64,000 bases of DNA from assembly GCF_902833055.1 (NCBI RefSeq), contig NZ_CADFEJ010000005.1:1-64000 (forward strand), written 5' to 3'. Positions 41,549 to 50,434 of the stretch are shown here, in pieces. Both the position numbers and the translations under genes were made by a program. Positions within the stretch are counted from its first letter, which is position 1. Each line of letters begins with the position of its first letter. The notes below the pieces were generated by a model. The model had not been told where the DNA came from. It made no database searches and worked only from the letters and a program-made list of their open reading frames with translations. The stretch is from Burkholderia territorii (lineage in GTDB: Bacteria; Pseudomonadota; Gammaproteobacteria; Burkholderiales; Burkholderiaceae).

Positions 41549-42498
41549 CGACGGCGACCGCAATCGCGACCGCGTGCACGGGACGCACGGTGTGTGCGCG
41601 CCTGCGCCGCGCGATGCTGCCGGCCGGCGCACTCGCATCGGCGGCTCACGCGCATCCGCTCGCGGCCGGCAGTGCGGGCGGGAATCCGCTCGGCTGGCCG
41701 TTCGAGCCGGTCGTCATCGCGCTGCTCGCGGCCGCGGCCATCGCTTACGCGCTCGGCTATCGACGGCTCGCCCGGCAAAGCCGGCATGGGCGTGCGCGGC
41801 TCGCGCGACGCGCGGCGGCTTTCGCGGCCGGCATCGCGACGCTGTTCATCGCCCTTTGCACGCCGCTCGACACGCTGAGCAGCGTGCTGTTTTCCGCGCA
41901 TATGGTTCAGCACGAGCTGCTGATGATCGTCGCGGCGCCGCTCGCCGTGCTCGGGCGGCCGCTGCCGACTTGGCTGTGGGCGCTGCCGCCGCGCGCGCGG
42001 CTGCGCACCGCCCGTCGGGTGCGCTTGCGCTGGCTGCGCGCGACCTGGCGCGCGGCGACCGCGCCCGTCCCGGCATGGCTGCTGCACGCGGCAGCTCTGT
42101 GGATCTGGCATATCCCGCGCTGCTTCGATGCAGCGCTCGCGTCGCCGGTCGTGCATACGTTGCAGCATGCGAGCTTTCTCGGCAGTGCGCTGCTGTTCTG
42201 GCGCGCCACGTTCGACGATGCCGCGCGGCCCGCGCACGGCGCGTCGGCGGCGTTGTCGCTGTTCACGACGATGGTGCATACGGCCGCGCTCGGCGCGCTC
42301 ATCACGCTGTCGCCGGGCATCTGGTACGTGCCGTATGCGGAAACCGCGCCGGCGCTCGGCATCGCGCCGCTCGACGATCAGCAACTGGGCGGGCTCGTCA
42401 TGTGGGTGCCGGCCGGGCTCGCGTACGTCGCGGCCGCGCTCGCGATCGCGGCGCGCTGGGTGCGGCGCCCGGCGGGCATGCACGCGGAGGCCCCATGA
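41545..42498 (+). CDS. CtaG-like cytochrome oxidase assembly protein (caa3 type)
   Basis: A 317-residue protein with seven predicted membrane helices. The segments FSAHMVQHELLMIVAAPLAVLGRP, WIWHIPRCFDAAL and the C-terminal DQQLGGLVMWVPAGLAYV match the caa3_CtaG family, which helps insert copper into caa3-type oxidases. This differs from the periplasmic Cox11-type CtaG. Translationally coupled on both sides. The second operon has no copy. Confidence 0.85.
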   Translation: MTTATAIATACTGRTVCARLRRAMLPAGALASAAHAHPLAAGSAGGNPLGWPFEPVVIALLAAAAIAYALGYRRLARQSRHGRARLARRAAAFAAGIATLFIALCTPLDTLSSVLFSAHMVQHELLMIVAAPLAVLGRPLPTWLWALPPRARLRTARRVRLRWLRATWRAATAPVPAWLLHAAALWIWHIPRCFDAALASPVVHTLQHASFLGSALLFWRATFDDAARPAHGASAALSLFTTMVHTAALGALITLSPGIWYVPYAETAPALGIAPLDDQQLGGLVMWVPAGLAYVAAALAIAARWVRRPAGMHAEAP

Positions 42499-43781
42499 TC
42501 CATTCGACGCGCGTGCGGATGCTGCTCTCCGCGACCACGGTCGCGCTCACCGTTGCGCAGCCGGGCTGGGCGCGCGATCCCGATCCGGCGCTCGTCGAGC
42601 GCGGCGCGTATCTCGCCCGGATCGGCGATTGCGCCGGTTGCCATACCGCACCTGCCGGCGGCATCCCGTATGCGGGCGGCCAAGGCCTCGGCTCGCCGTT
42701 CGGCACGATCATGACGACCAACATCACGCCGGACCCGCTGTACGGGATCGGCCGCTATACGCTCCGGGATTTCGACCGCGCATTGCGACGCGGCATCGCG
42801 CGCGGCAACAAGCCGCTCTACCCGGCCATGCCTTATGCATCGTTCTCGAAGCTGACCGACGACGACGTGCGCGCGCTGTACGCATACATGATGCTCGGCG
42901 TGAAGCCCGTCGCGCGCCCGGCGCCGCCGAGCGACGTCGCGTTCCCGTTCAGCCAGCGCTGGACGCTCGTGTTCTGGCAGTGGGCATTCGCGCCGCGCCA
43001 CGTCTACGTGCCGCGCGCGGATCGGGATGCGCGCTGGAACCGCGGCGCGTATCTCGTGCAGTCGCTCGGCCACTGCGGCGCGTGCCATACGCCGCGCGGC
43101 CCGGCGTACCAGGAGCGCGGCTATGACGAATCGTCGGCGCGGTGGTTGACCGGCGGTACGAACGACCACTGGTTCGCGCCGAACCTGACCGGCGATCCGG
43201 GCGCCGGGCTGGGCCGGCTCGACGCCGCAGAGATCGCCGCATTCCTGAAGACCGGGCACGCGGCCGGTTTCGCGGCATTCGGCACGATGGTCGCGCAGAT
43301 CGAGGACGGAACGCAGTATCTGAGCGACGACGACGCGCGTGCGATCGCCGTTTTCCTGAAATCGCTTCCGCCGCGCCAGCCGACCGGCGGTTATTCGCCG
43401 CGCGCGACGCCGGCGCCGGTGCGGCACGGCAGCCGCGTGCCGGACGCGCGGTCGACCGGCTCGAACGTCTACCGTTCGGCGTGCGCGCGTTGCCACGGCG
43501 CGGACGGCATGGGCGCGCCGCCTGCATTCCCGCGCCTCGCCGGCAATCCGGCCGTCCTCACGGCCGACACGACGTCGCTGATCCGCCTGCTGGTGGAGGG
43601 CGGCAACTCGCCACAGACCGAGAGCGGGCCGCCGCGCACGTCGATGCCGGCGTTCGCCGGGGAGCTGACGGATGCGCAGATCGCGGCGGCGCTCACGTGG
43701 ATCCGCACCGCATGGGGAAACGACGCGCTGCCCGTCACCGCCAACGACGTATCGAGCCTGCGCGAGAAGCTGCACAAATAG
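42495..43781 (+). CDS. Three-haem cytochrome c (operon 1)
   Basis: A 428-residue periplasmic cytochrome with a signal peptide and three CxxCH sites: CAGCH (Cys46-His50), CGACH and CARCH. The domain layout and spacing resemble the cytochrome c subunit of membrane-bound gluconate, sorbitol and alcohol dehydrogenases. As the last gene of an oxidase operon it probably delivers electrons to the cytochrome c domain of subunit II. The ATG overlaps the preceding stop. Confidence 0.9.
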   Translation: MIHSTRVRMLLSATTVALTVAQPGWARDPDPALVERGAYLARIGDCAGCHTAPAGGIPYAGGQGLGSPFGTIMTTNITPDPLYGIGRYTLRDFDRALRRGIARGNKPLYPAMPYASFSKLTDDDVRALYAYMMLGVKPVARPAPPSDVAFPFSQRWTLVFWQWAFAPRHVYVPRADRDARWNRGAYLVQSLGHCGACHTPRGPAYQERGYDESSARWLTGGTNDHWFAPNLTGDPGAGLGRLDAAEIAAFLKTGHAAGFAAFGTMVAQIEDGTQYLSDDDARAIAVFLKSLPPRQPTGGYSPRATPAPVRHGSRVPDARSTGSNVYRSACARCHGADGMGAPPAFPRLAGNPAVLTADTTSLIRLLVEGGNSPQTESGPPRTSMPAFAGELTDAQIAAALTWIRTAWGNDALPVTANDVSSLREKLHK

Positions 43782-43794
43782 CCACGCGGCGCGC

Positions 43795-43829
43795 CGTGCC
43801 GCCGACATGCGGCGCCGCCCGGCGGCACG
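43795..43829. terminator. Possible bidirectional terminator hairpin
   Basis: CGTGCCGCCG pairs with CGGCGGCACG around a 15-nt loop between the convergent cytochrome and BON genes. No U-run is visible, so termination is not certain. Confidence 0.4.
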
Positions 43830-43842
43830 CCGCCGCGCCGCG

Positions 43843-44325
43843 TCAGTGCATCGGGCCGCCGGGCGGAGCCTTGTATTCGCTGCGCGCGCCCATCGCGTCC
43901 TCGACGGTCTGCACGCCGCGCAGTCCGGCCACGCCGTCGACGACGGCATGGCGTTCCGCCTCTTCCACCTGCCCGCTCAAGCGCACATGCCCGTGCTCGA
44001 CCGTCACGTCGACGTCGCGCGGACGTCCGACCAGATGGCCCAGCGCGGCGCGCACGCGTTCGGCGACCTGCGCGTCGTCCGCGTCGCCCGCGAGCCAGTC
44101 GGCACGCAGCCCGGCAATCGTGCCGCGCGCACGGTCGGCCGCGCGCTTTGCCTGCGTGCTCGCGTAGTGGGCCACGCCGTGCTGGCCCGCAACGGCCTTG
44201 TCGCGCACATAGGCGCGCCGCCGCTTGCCCGAAGCCGGATCGAGGAAATACATCGCCGCCGCCCCGCACGCGACGGCCACCGCAAGATTCAACAGCGGGT
44301 TGTTCGAACGAGTTCTGGAAGTCAT
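43843..44325 (-). CDS. BON-domain membrane-anchored protein
   Basis: A 160-residue protein with one N-terminal membrane segment (about residues 10-28, LNLAVAVACGAAAMYFLDP), a basic helical stretch and a C-terminal BON domain (about 80-145, VDVTVEHGHVRLSGQVEEAERH). BON domains bind phospholipid and occur in envelope-stress proteins such as OsmY. The 24-bp motif at 44461-44484 lies 136 bp upstream. Confidence 0.8.
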   Translation of the reverse strand: MTSRTRSNNPLLNLAVAVACGAAAMYFLDPASGKRRRAYVRDKAVAGQHGVAHYASTQAKRAADRARGTIAGLRADWLAGDADDAQVAERVRAALGHLVGRPRDVDVTVEHGHVRLSGQVEEAERHAVVDGVAGLRGVQTVEDAMGARSEYKAPPGGPMH

Positions 44326-44721
44326 GTGAGCACCGTAATCGATACCCGGAACCGCCGGGCTTCGCCGTCACGGGCAGCATGCGCCGTTCCTCGGCCGCGC
44401 GGCGATGCGAGGCCGCAGCGTGCAGCAGCCGGGACCGTCGCGCGGCAACGCGACGCGCCCGAAATGACAAGCGCTTGAAAAATCCTCGGTTCGTGCGCCG
44501 TGCGGAGTGAAGCGCGCCGCACGTCATGCGGCGCGGCCGACGCTTGATGGATGGCCGGCTCTGCGCATCGTCCCGGCATGCCCCGACGGTGGCGCGCCCG
44601 GTGCAGCCACCGGCTGCGCACAGCCATGCCCGACAATCGGGCGACGAATACGAATAGCATCCGAAACCGGCGTGCCGAGCCCGCCCCTTTGCCTGAAGAC
44701 ACGCAGGTCATGCCGCGGCGC
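44326..44721. other. Intergenic region holding the second copy of the 24-bp motif
   Basis: Nearly 400 bp without a supported gene; the frame spanning it on the minus strand is arginine-rich and out of codon bias. The only structured element seen is the palindromic motif at 44461-44484. Confidence 0.5.
44461..44484 (+). promoter_or_regulatory. 24-bp motif, copy 2 (upstream of BON gene)
   Basis: GAAATGACAA-GCGC-TTGAAAAATC, identical to the element at 32134-32157 at 20 of 24 positions; only the central four bases differ and both centres keep the palindrome (here CAAGCGCTTG). Relative to the neighbouring gene it is in the opposite orientation to copy 1. Confidence 0.5.
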
Positions 44722-45462
44722 TTATCGCGGCGCATGCGTGTCCTCGTCGTCGGGAAAAAAGCGGATGACCGTTAGTTGCGCAATGCCGTCGAGGTCGGGA
44801 AAGATCGTCCCGATGCTGACGCCGACTCCGGCAAGCTGGCGGCGAATCGCGGCAAAGCGCTCGCCGGGCACGACGATGCGCGTGAGCCGCCCGGCCAGAT
44901 CGGGATCCTCGTCGAGCGGCTGAAAGCGCCGCGCGCCGGCATCGTAGCGGTGAATCGTGAACCAGCCGTCCTGCGCGGTGATTCGCGGCATCACGTGACG
45001 CGGCCGAAACACCTTCGTGCGCGTGACCTCGAGCGGCGCGCGCCGCTCGCCGGCCGTCGCGATGTCGTCCGCGTCGAACGACAGACACCACACCACCCCG
45101 TCGTCGCCGGTGCCGTTCGCGTTCCTGACCGCGAACCACAGCGCCGCCAGCGCATTGCCCGACCAGTCGAGCAACCTGGTGTGCATCCCGTGCTGCTGCG
45201 CGAGCGCGAGCCAGTCGCACGCATCGAGATTCGGCGCCGGGTCGAGGTGCGGCAGCGCGCGCCGCATGAATTCGTCGAGCATGCGCGCCTCCACGTCGGG
45301 CGACGCGCGTTGCCTTGCGATGCTCGGCACGAGCGGCCAGCCGACATTGCATTGGCCACGAAACAGCCGCGACGCCGTCGCATCCTTCGCGGTGCCGATC
45401 ATGCTCATGTAATCGGCGACGCTTTCTATCGCGTCGCTCGTCGGACGTCTTTCACGCTCCAT
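44722..45462 (-). CDS. FRG-domain protein
   Basis: A 246-residue protein with the FRG motif that names the family (SRLFRGQCNVGWPLVPSIAR, about residues 32-51), followed by the conserved HGMHTRLLDWSGNALAALWF. FRG domains occur alone or on toxins and defence proteins; the biochemical activity is not established. It lies 36 bp downstream of the DUF305 gene on the same strand and may be the last gene of the GMC operon. Confidence 0.75.
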   Translation of the reverse strand: MERERRPTSDAIESVADYMSMIGTAKDATASRLFRGQCNVGWPLVPSIARQRASPDVEARMLDEFMRRALPHLDPAPNLDACDWLALAQQHGMHTRLLDWSGNALAALWFAVRNANGTGDDGVVWCLSFDADDIATAGERRAPLEVTRTKVFRPRHVMPRITAQDGWFTIHRYDAGARRFQPLDEDPDLAGRLTRIVVPGERFAAIRRQLAGVGVSIGTIFPDLDGIAQLTVIRFFPDDEDTHAPR

Positions 45463-45498
45463 TGCCGCCTCCGCGTTGCGGCGCGCGATGATCGCGGG

Positions 45499-45897
45499 TC
45501 ACGGCGTCGCGCCGTGCTCCTTCTGCCAGCGCTCCATCAGCGCGATCTCGTCGCGCTGCGCGGCGATGATGCGCGTCGCGAGCTGCCTCAGCGTCGGGTC
45601 CTTGCCGTACTTCAGCTCGACTTGCGCCATGTCGATCGCCCCCTGGTGATGCGGCGCCATGTGCGACACGAAATCGCGATCGGCGTCGCCGGTATAACGC
45701 GCGCCCTCCATTGCCTCCATCATCTTGCTGTCCGCGCGCTTGTACGCCTGTGTCGACGTGTCGGGCACGCGCGCGGTGTCGGGCGGGCGCAACTGGCCCC
45801 AGGCCGGCGATACGGCGGCGGTCGCGGATACGGCCAGCACCGCGCACGCGGCGCACAGCCGGATCGCGTGGGCCGGGCGGCGAATGAAAACGTCCAT
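45499..45897 (-). CDS. DUF305 family periplasmic protein
   Basis: A 132-residue protein with a signal peptide (cleavage likely after WGQ or nearby) and the DUF305 ferritin-like motif SHMAPHHQGAIDMAQVELKY. DUF305 proteins, including CopM, have been linked to metal, especially copper, binding in the periplasm. ATG at 45897 chosen so that the signal peptide is N-terminal. It lies 66 bp after the GMC gene. Confidence 0.85.
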   Translation of the reverse strand: MDVFIRRPAHAIRLCAACAVLAVSATAAVSPAWGQLRPPDTARVPDTSTQAYKRADSKMMEAMEGARYTGDADRDFVSHMAPHHQGAIDMAQVELKYGKDPTLRQLATRIIAAQRDEIALMERWQKEHGATP

Positions 45898-45963
45898 GTC
45901 GTGGCTCCTGGATGGTTGAAAGAGAAAGTGCGCGGCGCGCACGCGGTGCGGGAAGGCCGCGGC

Positions 45964-47634
45964 TTATCGCCAGCGTGCGCGCGCATGCCCGTCGCCGCGC
46001 GCGACGAGCGCGCGGATGCGATCGGCCGTCCGGCATGCGATCGCCTGGATCGTCAGCGACGGGTTCACGCCGCCGACGGTCGGAAACACCGAACCGTCGC
46101 AGACCCACAGATTCGGGATGTCCCAGCTGCGGCAGTCGGCATCGACGACGCTCGTTGCCGGGTCGTCGCCCATGCGCGCGGTGCCCGCCAGGTGACAGGT
46201 GTCGTCCTGCTCGTTCCAGATGTCGCGCGCGCCGGCGGCTTCGAGCGATTGCCCCATCTGCGCGAATGCGTGACGCATCATCCGGCGGTCGTTGTCGTCG
46301 TACGAATAGGTGATGCGCGCGATCGGCAGCCCGAATGCGTCGCGCTCGTCGGCGAGCGTCACGCGGTTCTCCGCGCGCGGCAGCGTCTCGCCGACGATCT
46401 TCAGTCCGGCCTGGAAGTTGTAGCGCGCCATTTCGCGCTTCAGCGCATCGCCCCACACCCCGCGTCCGGCGATCTTGCGCGCCCATTCGATCGGCAGCGG
46501 CCCCTGGCTCATCCAGCAGTAGCCGCCGAAGAAATCCTTGCCTTCGTCCGCGTAATTCCAGTGCTCGGTGATCGACAGCGACGGCGGTCCCTTGTACCAG
46601 CGCACTTCGTCGTCCATCGTCCCCCACGACGCCTGGTTCAGCTGCGCCATCATGTAGCGGCCGACCAGGCCCGAGCTGTTCGCGAGGCCTTGCGGATGGC
46701 GTCCGGTCGCGGACAGCAGCAGCAAGCGCGGCGTCTCGATCGCGTAACCGGCGACCACGACGTTGCGCGCGCGCTGGAAATGCGTGCGGCCGTCGCGCCG
46801 GTAATGCACGCCCGTCACGCGATCGCCTTGCGCGTCGATCCGCAACGCCATCGCGAGGTCGCGCACTTCGGCGCCGGCCGCGACCGCGCGCGGAATCCAC
46901 GTGACCAGCGCGCTCTGCTTCGCGTTGGTCGCGCAGCCGGCGATGCAGAAGCCGCGATACACGCACGGATGCGCGCGGCCGCGCGGCGCGGACAGCGTCG
47001 CGAGCGGCGTCGGCGTCCAGTCGATGCCGAGCGCCTCGGCGCCGCGCGCGAGCACGAGCGCGGCCGCGTTGAGTTCGTGCGCGCGGTACGGATAGCGCGG
47101 TCGCGGCGGCCCCCACGGGTAGCGCACCGGCCCGCTGATCTTCAACGCCTGCTCGACCTCGTGGTAGTAGCGCCACATCTCGCGCCAGTCGAGCGGCCAG
47201 TCGACGCCGTAGCCCAGCGCGCTGCGCGAGCGGAACCATTCGGGCCGAAAGCGCAACGACACCATCGCGAAGTGAACGGTGCTGCCGCCGACCGCGCGGC
47301 CGCTGTTGTTGGTGCCGAGCGTCAGCGGATCGGCGCCGTCGCAGATCCGCTCGTCGGTCCAGAACAGCTTGTGCTGGTGCGACTCGTCCGATGCGAATTC
47401 CTCGAGCGGGCGCCACCATGCGCCCGCATCGAGCGCGACGACCGAGAAACCGTGTTCGGCGAGGCGGCACGCAAGCGTGCCGCCGCCGGCACCGGTGCCG
47501 ACGATCACGAAGTCGACCGGCTCGTCGTCGCGAAACATCCGCATCGGCGACCAGCCGCCGACGCGCAGCGGATCGGGCGCGCGGCCGTCGCAACCGCGCG
47601 GCTTGCCGTCGAACGACGATGCGTCAGCGGTCAT
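45964..47634 (-). CDS. GMC-family FAD oxidoreductase
   Basis: A 556-residue flavoprotein of the glucose-methanol-choline family, subgroup of the gluconate/sugar dehydrogenase large subunit. The FAD motif is FVIVGTGAGGGTLACRLAEHG (about 43-63), the substrate-side GRAVGGSTVHFAM and the C-terminal catalytic region (TCHLAGTARMGDDP, NPSLTIQAIA) are intact. There is no signal peptide. It overlaps the small-subunit gene by 11 bp and was probably cotranscribed with it. Substrate: an alcohol, sugar or sugar acid, not determined. Confidence 0.9.
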   Translation of the reverse strand: MTADASSFDGKPRGCDGRAPDPLRVGGWSPMRMFRDDEPVDFVIVGTGAGGGTLACRLAEHGFSVVALDAGAWWRPLEEFASDESHQHKLFWTDERICDGADPLTLGTNNSGRAVGGSTVHFAMVSLRFRPEWFRSRSALGYGVDWPLDWREMWRYYHEVEQALKISGPVRYPWGPPRPRYPYRAHELNAAALVLARGAEALGIDWTPTPLATLSAPRGRAHPCVYRGFCIAGCATNAKQSALVTWIPRAVAAGAEVRDLAMALRIDAQGDRVTGVHYRRDGRTHFQRARNVVVAGYAIETPRLLLLSATGRHPQGLANSSGLVGRYMMAQLNQASWGTMDDEVRWYKGPPSLSITEHWNYADEGKDFFGGYCWMSQGPLPIEWARKIAGRGVWGDALKREMARYNFQAGLKIVGETLPRAENRVTLADERDAFGLPIARITYSYDDNDRRMMRHAFAQMGQSLEAAGARDIWNEQDDTCHLAGTARMGDDPATSVVDADCRSWDIPNLWVCDGSVFPTVGGVNPSLTIQAIACRTADRIRALVARGDGHARARWR

Positions 47635-48283
47635 CGCGATCGCCCTCCCCGTCCACCTGCGCCTCCCACGGATCGCGCCGGTTGAAATCCATTCGCACGT
47701 AGCCGCGCGGGCTCGCCGGCCCGCCGAAGCCGATCTCGTTCCAGGCGAACGGATGGCTGTAGTACGCGCCGCACAGGTCCATCAGCACACGCTTCGCGAA
47801 GAACGTGCGCGGGTCCATGCCGGCCCACGCCGCTTCGACCCGGCGGTCGATCCTGCCTTGCTGGACCGCATGCAGCAGCGCATCGGCCGCCTTCCCGTCG
47901 AGCGATGCGAACGGGCGATCGTGCGCATGGCGCGCCATCGCGTCGAGCGCCGCGAGCCCCGTATGCCATGCGGCACGCAGCGGCGGCAGACGCGCGTCGC
48001 GATAGCCGTCGCCTTCGTCGGCCGCGAGTCGCGCATCGACCAGCGCGGCAGTCGGCACCGTGCCGGCGCCGCCCGGCTCCTGCGGCACGATGCGCGCGCA
48101 CAGCGCGTCGAGCGTCGCGAACTGCGCGGCATCGAGATGGCGCGGCGCTGACGCGGCGACGCGCAGTCGTGCGTCGATCGCGCGGCGCGTCGCATCGTTC
48201 CACGATGGCGTGTCGCGCTTGGCCAGCACGTCGTATCCGGAATAGCGCGGCAGCGCGACGGGCTTGTCGTTCGCGGGCTTCAT
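47624..48283 (-). CDS. Gluconate 2-dehydrogenase subunit 3 family protein
   Basis: A 219-residue small subunit that partners GMC dehydrogenases (LDALCARIVPQEPGGAGTVPTAALVDARL, YYSHPFAWNEIGFGGPASPRGY). In well-studied enzymes this subunit carries the Tat signal that exports the complex; here the N-terminus (MKPANDKPVALPRYSGYD) has no twin-arginine or hydrophobic segment, so the complex may stay in the cytoplasm. It couples to both neighbours by overlaps. Confidence 0.85.
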   Translation of the reverse strand: MKPANDKPVALPRYSGYDVLAKRDTPSWNDATRRAIDARLRVAASAPRHLDAAQFATLDALCARIVPQEPGGAGTVPTAALVDARLAADEGDGYRDARLPPLRAAWHTGLAALDAMARHAHDRPFASLDGKAADALLHAVQQGRIDRRVEAAWAGMDPRTFFAKRVLMDLCGAYYSHPFAWNEIGFGGPASPRGYVRMDFNRRDPWEAQVDGEGDRDDR

Positions 48284-49131
48284 CGCGCCGCCCCTTCCGA
48301 CAGCGCGGTCGCGGCGAGACCGGCGATCGCGAGTGCGGTGAAGCTCGGCGGCGCCGGCAGCGGCGGCCCCGACAGCACGTTCTGCGACCAGTTGCGCCAG
48401 CCGCCCATCTGCCGCGCGATACCGCGTGCATGAAACGCGACGCCGACGAAACCGAGCACGGCCGTCACGCGCATCGACCAGCGACACCAGCGCCGATCGC
48501 CGGACGGCCGCGACAGTGCGAGCTGCGCGGCCGCGAGCGCGGCCACCGGCGGCACGACGAACGGCATGAACATCGCGCGATGCTGGAACGCACCGCGAAA
48601 ATGCAGCAAGCCGACTTCGCCGAGCGTGCCGACGAGCCCCGCCGCGACGAGCCCGGCGAGCGCACGGGCGGCCGGCAAGCCGGCGAGCCGGGGCGCGTCG
48701 GCCGGGCACGCGCGCAGCCGCTCGCCGGCCGCGCCGAGCATGCCCGACAGCAGCAGCGCGAACGGCGCGCCGAGCGGCGCACCGTAGAACAGGTTGTGCC
48801 AGCTGAACCCGCCCGGCCGCTTCGTCACGTTGTACACGTGGAACGCCGACCCGGCGATGCCCACGGCGGCCGACGCCACGTGCACCGCGTCGCGCAGCCG
48901 GTGACGTTCGGGCGTGTCGTCCGCGTGGCCGTGCACGCTCGCGAGCACCGACAACGTCGACGCCACCAGCGGCGCGATCATCGCGCGATTGTGGATCGTG
49001 CCGCGGTAGTGCTCGACACCGCTGTCGGCGAGCACCGAACCGGCGAGCAGCAGCGCGCTGCGATTCAGCAGGCGCGCGGCATCGACGAGCAACGTGTCGT
49101 GCTCGGCCGCGCGGTGTCGGGCGTGTCGCAT
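48280..49131 (-). CDS. Multi-pass membrane protein of the GMC operon
   Basis: A 283-residue protein with about eight hydrophobic segments and a two-fold internal similarity: GVEHYRGTIHNRAMIAPLV and, about 110 residues later, GLLHFRGAFQHRAMFMPFV. The paired histidines could be cofactor or quinone-site ligands. It heads the operon (GGAGG before the ATG at 49131) and could be the membrane anchor of the GMC dehydrogenase. No named family was recognised. Confidence 0.75.
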   Translation of the reverse strand: MRHARHRAAEHDTLLVDAARLLNRSALLLAGSVLADSGVEHYRGTIHNRAMIAPLVASTLSVLASVHGHADDTPERHRLRDAVHVASAAVGIAGSAFHVYNVTKRPGGFSWHNLFYGAPLGAPFALLLSGMLGAAGERLRACPADAPRLAGLPAARALAGLVAAGLVGTLGEVGLLHFRGAFQHRAMFMPFVVPPVAALAAAQLALSRPSGDRRWCRWSMRVTAVLGFVGVAFHARGIARQMGGWRNWSQNVLSGPPLPAPPSFTALAIAGLAATALSEGAAR

Positions 49132-49175
49132 CGGTCCTCCTTGTTCGTGACGGTTGTCCGGAGCGTCGGATTCAT

Positions 49176-50276
49176 TCAGATCGCGAACTCCTCGACGTCG
49201 GCCGCACGCAGGTCGAGCCCGAGCCCGTGGCGCGCGGCATCGATCTCGAGTGCACCGTCGACCAGCGCCGGCGCACCGTCGAACATCATTCGCTCGATGC
49301 GTACGTGGTCGTGGAACCACTCGACATGACGCATGCGCGGCGCGACACAACCGACTTGCCGATGCAGCGCCGGCGCGCAATGCGCGGAGAGGTCGACGTG
49401 ATGCGCATCGGCCAGCGCGGCCGCCGCGAGAAAACCGCTGACGCCGCCGCAGCGCGTCGCGTCGGCTTGCAGCACGTCAATCGCGCGGCCTTCGAGCAGA
49501 CGCCGGAAATCGTTCGGCGTATAGGCGTATTCGCCGGCCGCGACATCGACCCGCGCGCCGACGTGCTCGCGCACGAAGCGCAGGCCGTCGACGTCGTCGC
49601 TGCTGACCGGTTCCTCGAACCAGCGGATCGCGCAATCGGCAACCGACTCGGCGAATGCGAGCGCGGTGCGCGGCGCATATGCGCCGTTCGCATCGACGAA
49701 CAGGTCGACGTCGGCGCCGAGCGCGTCGCGCGCAACCCGCACACGCGACGGATCGCGTGCGTCCGGCACGCCGATCTTGATCTTGCACGCGCGAATGCGT
49801 TCGCCGCGCCAGCCGTCGAGCTGCGCGGCGAGCGTCGCGTCGTCGTAGGTCGTGAAGCCGCCGCTGCCGTACACGGGCACGCGCTCGCGCCGACGGCCGA
49901 GCAGGATCGCGAGCGGTACGCCGGCCAGCTTCGCCTTCGCATCCCACAACGCGATGTCGAGCGCGGAAATGGCCGTGGCCGCGACCCCGGCCCGTCCGAC
50001 ATTGCGTACCGCGCGCCACAGCGCATCGGCGGCGGCCGGGATGTCGACGAGCGGCCGGTTTCGCAACACGTCGGCCAGCAGCGACATCGCGAGCGGCGCC
50101 GCGCTCGCGTCGGTGTACGTATAGCCGAGCCCCGTCACGGGCCCCGCGTCGATCTCGACCACGACGATCGTCGTCGCGTCCCAAGCGTACGTGCCGTCGG
50201 CTTCGGGCCGATCGGTCGGTATCCGGTACGCGCGGGCGCGCACGTCGTCGATCGTCGGTGCCGCGGAAAGTGCCAT
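49176..50276 (-). CDS. Enolase-superfamily enzyme (mandelate racemase/muconate lactonizing type)
   Basis: A 366-residue enzyme. The catalytic K-x-K (CKIKIG), and the three metal ligands in FVDANG, FEEPV and AGEYAY are recognisable, as in the mandelate racemase/muconate lactonizing subgroup. The reaction is proton abstraction next to a carboxylate; the substrate is unknown. It lies 44 bp upstream of the GMC operon on the same strand, and divergent from the ThDP-enzyme gene. Confidence 0.88.
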   Translation of the reverse strand: MALSAAPTIDDVRARAYRIPTDRPEADGTYAWDATTIVVVEIDAGPVTGLGYTYTDASAAPLAMSLLADVLRNRPLVDIPAAADALWRAVRNVGRAGVAATAISALDIALWDAKAKLAGVPLAILLGRRRERVPVYGSGGFTTYDDATLAAQLDGWRGERIRACKIKIGVPDARDPSRVRVARDALGADVDLFVDANGAYAPRTALAFAESVADCAIRWFEEPVSSDDVDGLRFVREHVGARVDVAAGEYAYTPNDFRRLLEGRAIDVLQADATRCGGVSGFLAAAALADAHHVDLSAHCAPALHRQVGCVAPRMRHVEWFHDHVRIERMMFDGAPALVDGALEIDAARHGLGLDLRAADVEEFAI

Positions 50277-50434
50277 CGTCGTGCTCCGGATTGCCTTTTT
50301 TGCGTGCACCGTCCGCGTGCAACGCGCGTGCCCGATGCGGCGGCGCGGCACACGCCTTGCGCGACGCCCGGCAGCGCCGCGCAAGCCATCGCATGCGCGG
50401 CTCATCGGCTCTTCCGGAAACAAGGAGATACGGC

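Noticed and set aside
44776..47685. A 969-residue open frame on the plus strand opposite the FRG, DUF305 and GMC genes
   Set aside because: It crosses three well-supported genes on the other strand and shows no domain.
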